A stretch of 64,000 nt of DNA. It comes from JAYPHU01 sp964611435 (GTDB taxonomy: Bacteria; Pseudomonadota; Alphaproteobacteria; Rhodospirillales; UBA2165). The position numbers and the translations under genes are program-made. How positions within the stretch are numbered: the stretch's first letter is position 1; each line of letters starts with the position of its first letter. The stretch covers positions 62,001 to 126,000 of the forward strand of contig CAZSXT010000004.1 of assembly GCA_964611435.1 (NCBI GenBank), in the 5' to 3' direction. Below are positions 62,065-64,000 of the stretch, one piece after another. The notes below the pieces were generated by a model. That model saw nothing but the letters and a program-made list of their open reading frames with translations, did not search any database and was not told where the DNA came from.

Positions 62065-63234
62065 ATGGACGGCGATAAGACGAAAACAACGGAAAATTGG
62101 GCGGACTATGTCTCAGCCAAACCGGACACGACCGGTGGCAAATATCTGCGTAAATTCTGGCAGCCGGTGGCGTTGTCGCGGGAGATTGAGGCGGGCAAAG
62201 CCATGCCCCTCCGTATTATGGAAGAAAAGTTCACCCTCTACCGGGGAGAGACCGGCACGGCCCACGTGGTTGGCTACCGCTGCGCCCACCGGGCGACCCA
62301 GCTGTCGACCGGGTGGGTGAAGGACGACTGCATCCAGTGCATGTATCACGGCTGGACCTATGACGGCGACGGCAACTGCGTCGCGCGGCCCGGCGAGAAA
62401 CCGGCCGGCCCGTTCGAGCGCGCCAATATCCCGGCCTATCCGACACAGGAACATCTAGGCGTCATCTTCGCCTATTTCGGCGAGGGCGAGCCACCCGAAT
62501 TCCCGCCCTTCGACGGCTACAAGGAGATTGGCCAGATCGAGACCCACGCGCTGGAGTTTCCCAGCAACTGGTTCCAGACCATGGAGAACCATTTCGACGA
62601 GACCCATGTGGCCTTCGTCCACACGTTCAGCGGCTCCCACAACAACCTTGGCCGGTCTGAATACGACCTGCCGGAAATGAACATCTACGAGACCGATTAC
62701 GGCATGATCCGGGAAACCAAGGTGCCCGGTGGCGCGCTGCGTAAGACGCTCTACCTGATGCCCAACATCATGCGGATCATCATACCCACCTTCGGCGACT
62801 TGACCGAGGTCGGCGGCTGGCGTGACACCTATATCATCCTGGTGCCGACCGATGACGAAAACCACCGGGTGTTCTTCATCAAGAATGTGCATATCGACGA
62901 GAAAGACATGCCCGCGTTCGAAAATATGCACGCCGCGTTCCAGGACAAGATCAAAGCCGCCCGCCCGGTCCGCGAGATCACCGAGGAAATCCTGGACGGC
63001 AACGGCCACCTCAACGACTACCTGGACCATCCCTACATTCTGATCCTGGAGGACGCGGTTACTCAGGGCGGCCAGGGCCGGATCACCGACCGCAGCCTGG
63101 AAATGCTGGGCCGCACGGACGCCGGTGTGGCGGCCTTCCGGCGGGTTTATTTACGGGAGATGCAGGCGATGCTCGACGGCCGGCCGCTCAAAGACTGGAT
63201 CCGTCTGAACGAAGAACCGGCGCTGGGGTTTTAG
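62065..63234 (+). CDS. Rieske non-heme iron oxygenase, alpha subunit
   Basis: 389 residues from ATG 62065 (GGAGG site). The Rieske [2Fe-2S] cluster ligands are C73-x-H75 and C92-x2-H95 (CAH, CMYH). The mononuclear iron site shows H181 and H186 in DETHVAFVH. It resembles phthalate/vanillate-type oxygenases that attack aromatic acids or methoxy groups. No ferredoxin or reductase partner is adjacent. The frame is open upstream to 61963 without a ribosome site. Substrate unknown. Confidence 0.9.
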   Translation: MDGDKTKTTENWADYVSAKPDTTGGKYLRKFWQPVALSREIEAGKAMPLRIMEEKFTLYRGETGTAHVVGYRCAHRATQLSTGWVKDDCIQCMYHGWTYDGDGNCVARPGEKPAGPFERANIPAYPTQEHLGVIFAYFGEGEPPEFPPFDGYKEIGQIETHALEFPSNWFQTMENHFDETHVAFVHTFSGSHNNLGRSEYDLPEMNIYETDYGMIRETKVPGGALRKTLYLMPNIMRIIIPTFGDLTEVGGWRDTYIILVPTDDENHRVFFIKNVHIDEKDMPAFENMHAAFQDKIKAARPVREITEEILDGNGHLNDYLDHPYILILEDAVTQGGQGRITDRSLEMLGRTDAGVAAFRRVYLREMQAMLDGRPLKDWIRLNEEPALGF

Positions 63235-63237
63235 TCC

Positions 63238-63822
63238 CTACAGATGATCGTCCAAGACCACGCGGCCGGGTTCCGGGGCGTTTTCCAGGGCCGTGAAGAT
63301 ATCCTCCACGCGCTCGACGACGGTATAGAGATCCTTGCACTTGGGGTGGGCAAAACCGTGGGCGATGATATCGTCGACCAGCCGGTCCACGCCGTCCCAG
63401 CAGCCCTCGACATTGAGGACAACAATTGGCCGGTCATGAAGCTGCAGTTGCTTCCAGGTCAGGACCTCGATGAACTCTTCCATGGTGCCCAACCCACCGG
63501 GCAGCACCACATAGCCGTCGGCGCGGGTGAACATGGTGTGCTTGCGTTCGTGCATGTTGGGGACCCGGATCAGCTCGGTCACGTTGACATGGGCGACCTC
63601 CAGATCAAACAGGAAATCGGGAATCACGCCAATCACCTCGCCGCCGCCCGCCAGCACGTGATTGGCCAACTCCCCCATGATGCCGATGGTGCCGCCGCCA
63701 TAGACCAGATCTATCTTACGCGTCGCCATTTCCCGTCCCAAATCGCGCGCCGCCTGCGAAAATGCCGGCGAATTGCCGGATTTGGAGCCGCAATAGACTG
63801 CAAGGGCGGAAATCTGGGTCAT
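63238..63822 (-). CDS. LOG-family nucleoside-5'-monophosphate phosphoribohydrolase
   Basis: 194 residues. The LOG signature PGGLGTMEE (108-116) and YGGGTIGIMG (41-50) are present. Bacterial members cleave AMP or N6-modified AMP to the base and ribose 5-phosphate; many are annotated TIGR00730 Rossmann-fold proteins. Convergent with the Rieske gene (3 bases apart). Function in the cell unclear; cytokinin production is not implied. Confidence 0.88.
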   Translation of the reverse strand: MTQISALAVYCGSKSGNSPAFSQAARDLGREMATRKIDLVYGGGTIGIMGELANHVLAGGGEVIGVIPDFLFDLEVAHVNVTELIRVPNMHERKHTMFTRADGYVVLPGGLGTMEEFIEVLTWKQLQLHDRPIVVLNVEGCWDGVDRLVDDIIAHGFAHPKCKDLYTVVERVEDIFTALENAPEPGRVVLDDHL

Positions 63823-63978
63823 AGGTTTGACAAATTCGACGCGTAATCGGGATTGGCGGAATCGTTTATAACGAATAATTTACTGACATAGGACTGGGAA
63901 TAAGTCCAACACTCTGCTGTTATCTACCCAGGCCGGAGTCTTCAACGGCTAAACGTGTGCAATCTCGGAGGTTTATCC

Positions 63979-64000
63979 ATGAAACGTCTTACGAAATATT
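63979..64000 (+). CDS. Start of an unidentified gene (partial)
   Basis: GGAGG (63,967-63,971) lies seven bases before an ATG that opens MKRLTKY and runs off the window. The basic start could begin a signal peptide. Nothing more can be said. Confidence 0.5.

Overview
The window looks like a chromosomal segment of a GC-rich alphaproteobacterium, probably a Rhodospirillales-like free-living heterotroph. This rests on gene order and protein families, not on any rRNA: argJ-mutT and a parvulin gene lie head to head with secA, xerD is followed by aroK-aroB-CorC, a small J-domain gene precedes cobS-cobT, the flagellin is short, and a monomeric isocitrate dehydrogenase is present. No IS element, prophage, integrase (other than XerD) or CRISPR array is visible.

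Layout. 1-3,200: tRNA-Sec (selC), a MaoC/HTD2-type dehydratase, a CmcJ/NvfI-like protein and a cupin. 3,200-8,400: an isolated flagellin, an FMN hydroxyacid dehydrogenase, a periplasmic metallo-beta-lactamase-fold hydrolase, and a dead chimeric fimbrial gene (pilin start joined to usher end). 8,556-12,778: a co-directional catabolic set (methylmalonyl-CoA epimerase, MenB/BadI-like crotonase, class III CoA transferase, SDR, amidohydrolase). The opposite-strand unit TauD-nitroreductase-LLM monooxygenase follows. 15,856-17,611: EamA transporter and another TauD. 17,816-21,814: Sel1 lipoprotein, a FecR-domain gene broken by a 19-bp tandem duplication, and a CHASE2-PAS histidine kinase. 21,815-22,304: a nest of intergenic repeats and tRNA-Leu(UAA). 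22,374-29,816: TauD, CinA-type domain protein, mutT, argJ, parvulin, secA. 29,968-32,449: an aldehyde:ferredoxin oxidoreductase-family enzyme and a formyltransferase-fold protein. 32,581-37,738: TetR-adaptor-RND efflux operon. 37,842-38,848: Hpt protein plus receiver protein. 38,856-45,794: HExxH protein, xerD, a large exported protein of unknown function, a 46-residue membrane protein, aroK, aroB, CorC-like protein. 45,805-48,018: hybrid histidine kinase. 48,255-54,896: DctPQM-type TRAP transporter, TauD, double YCII protein, BenE-like transporter, DUF2889 protein. 54,918-58,954: ribbon-helix-helix protein, J-domain protein, CobS, CobT. 59,111-63,822: rpmB, isocitrate dehydrogenase, Rieske oxygenase, LOG-family protein.

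How it fits together. Housekeeping blocks alternate with accessory catabolic genes. The accessory genes (four TauD/TfdA oxygenases, a CmcJ-like protein, Rieske oxygenase, LLM monooxygenase, CoA transferase, crotonase, TRAP and BenE-like uptake) point to oxidative use of diverse organic acids, aromatic or alicyclic compounds. Individual substrates cannot be read from the sequence.

Three sequence-level observations stand out. The FecR gene is split by an exact 19-bp duplication just upstream of its CHASE2 kinase. The fimbrial locus has collapsed into an out-of-frame pilin-usher fusion. A dispersed family of palindromic units (consensus ends TGGRTNC and ATGACTA) occurs at four intergenic sites, usually as inverted pairs. 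I found no clearly new defence or mobile system.
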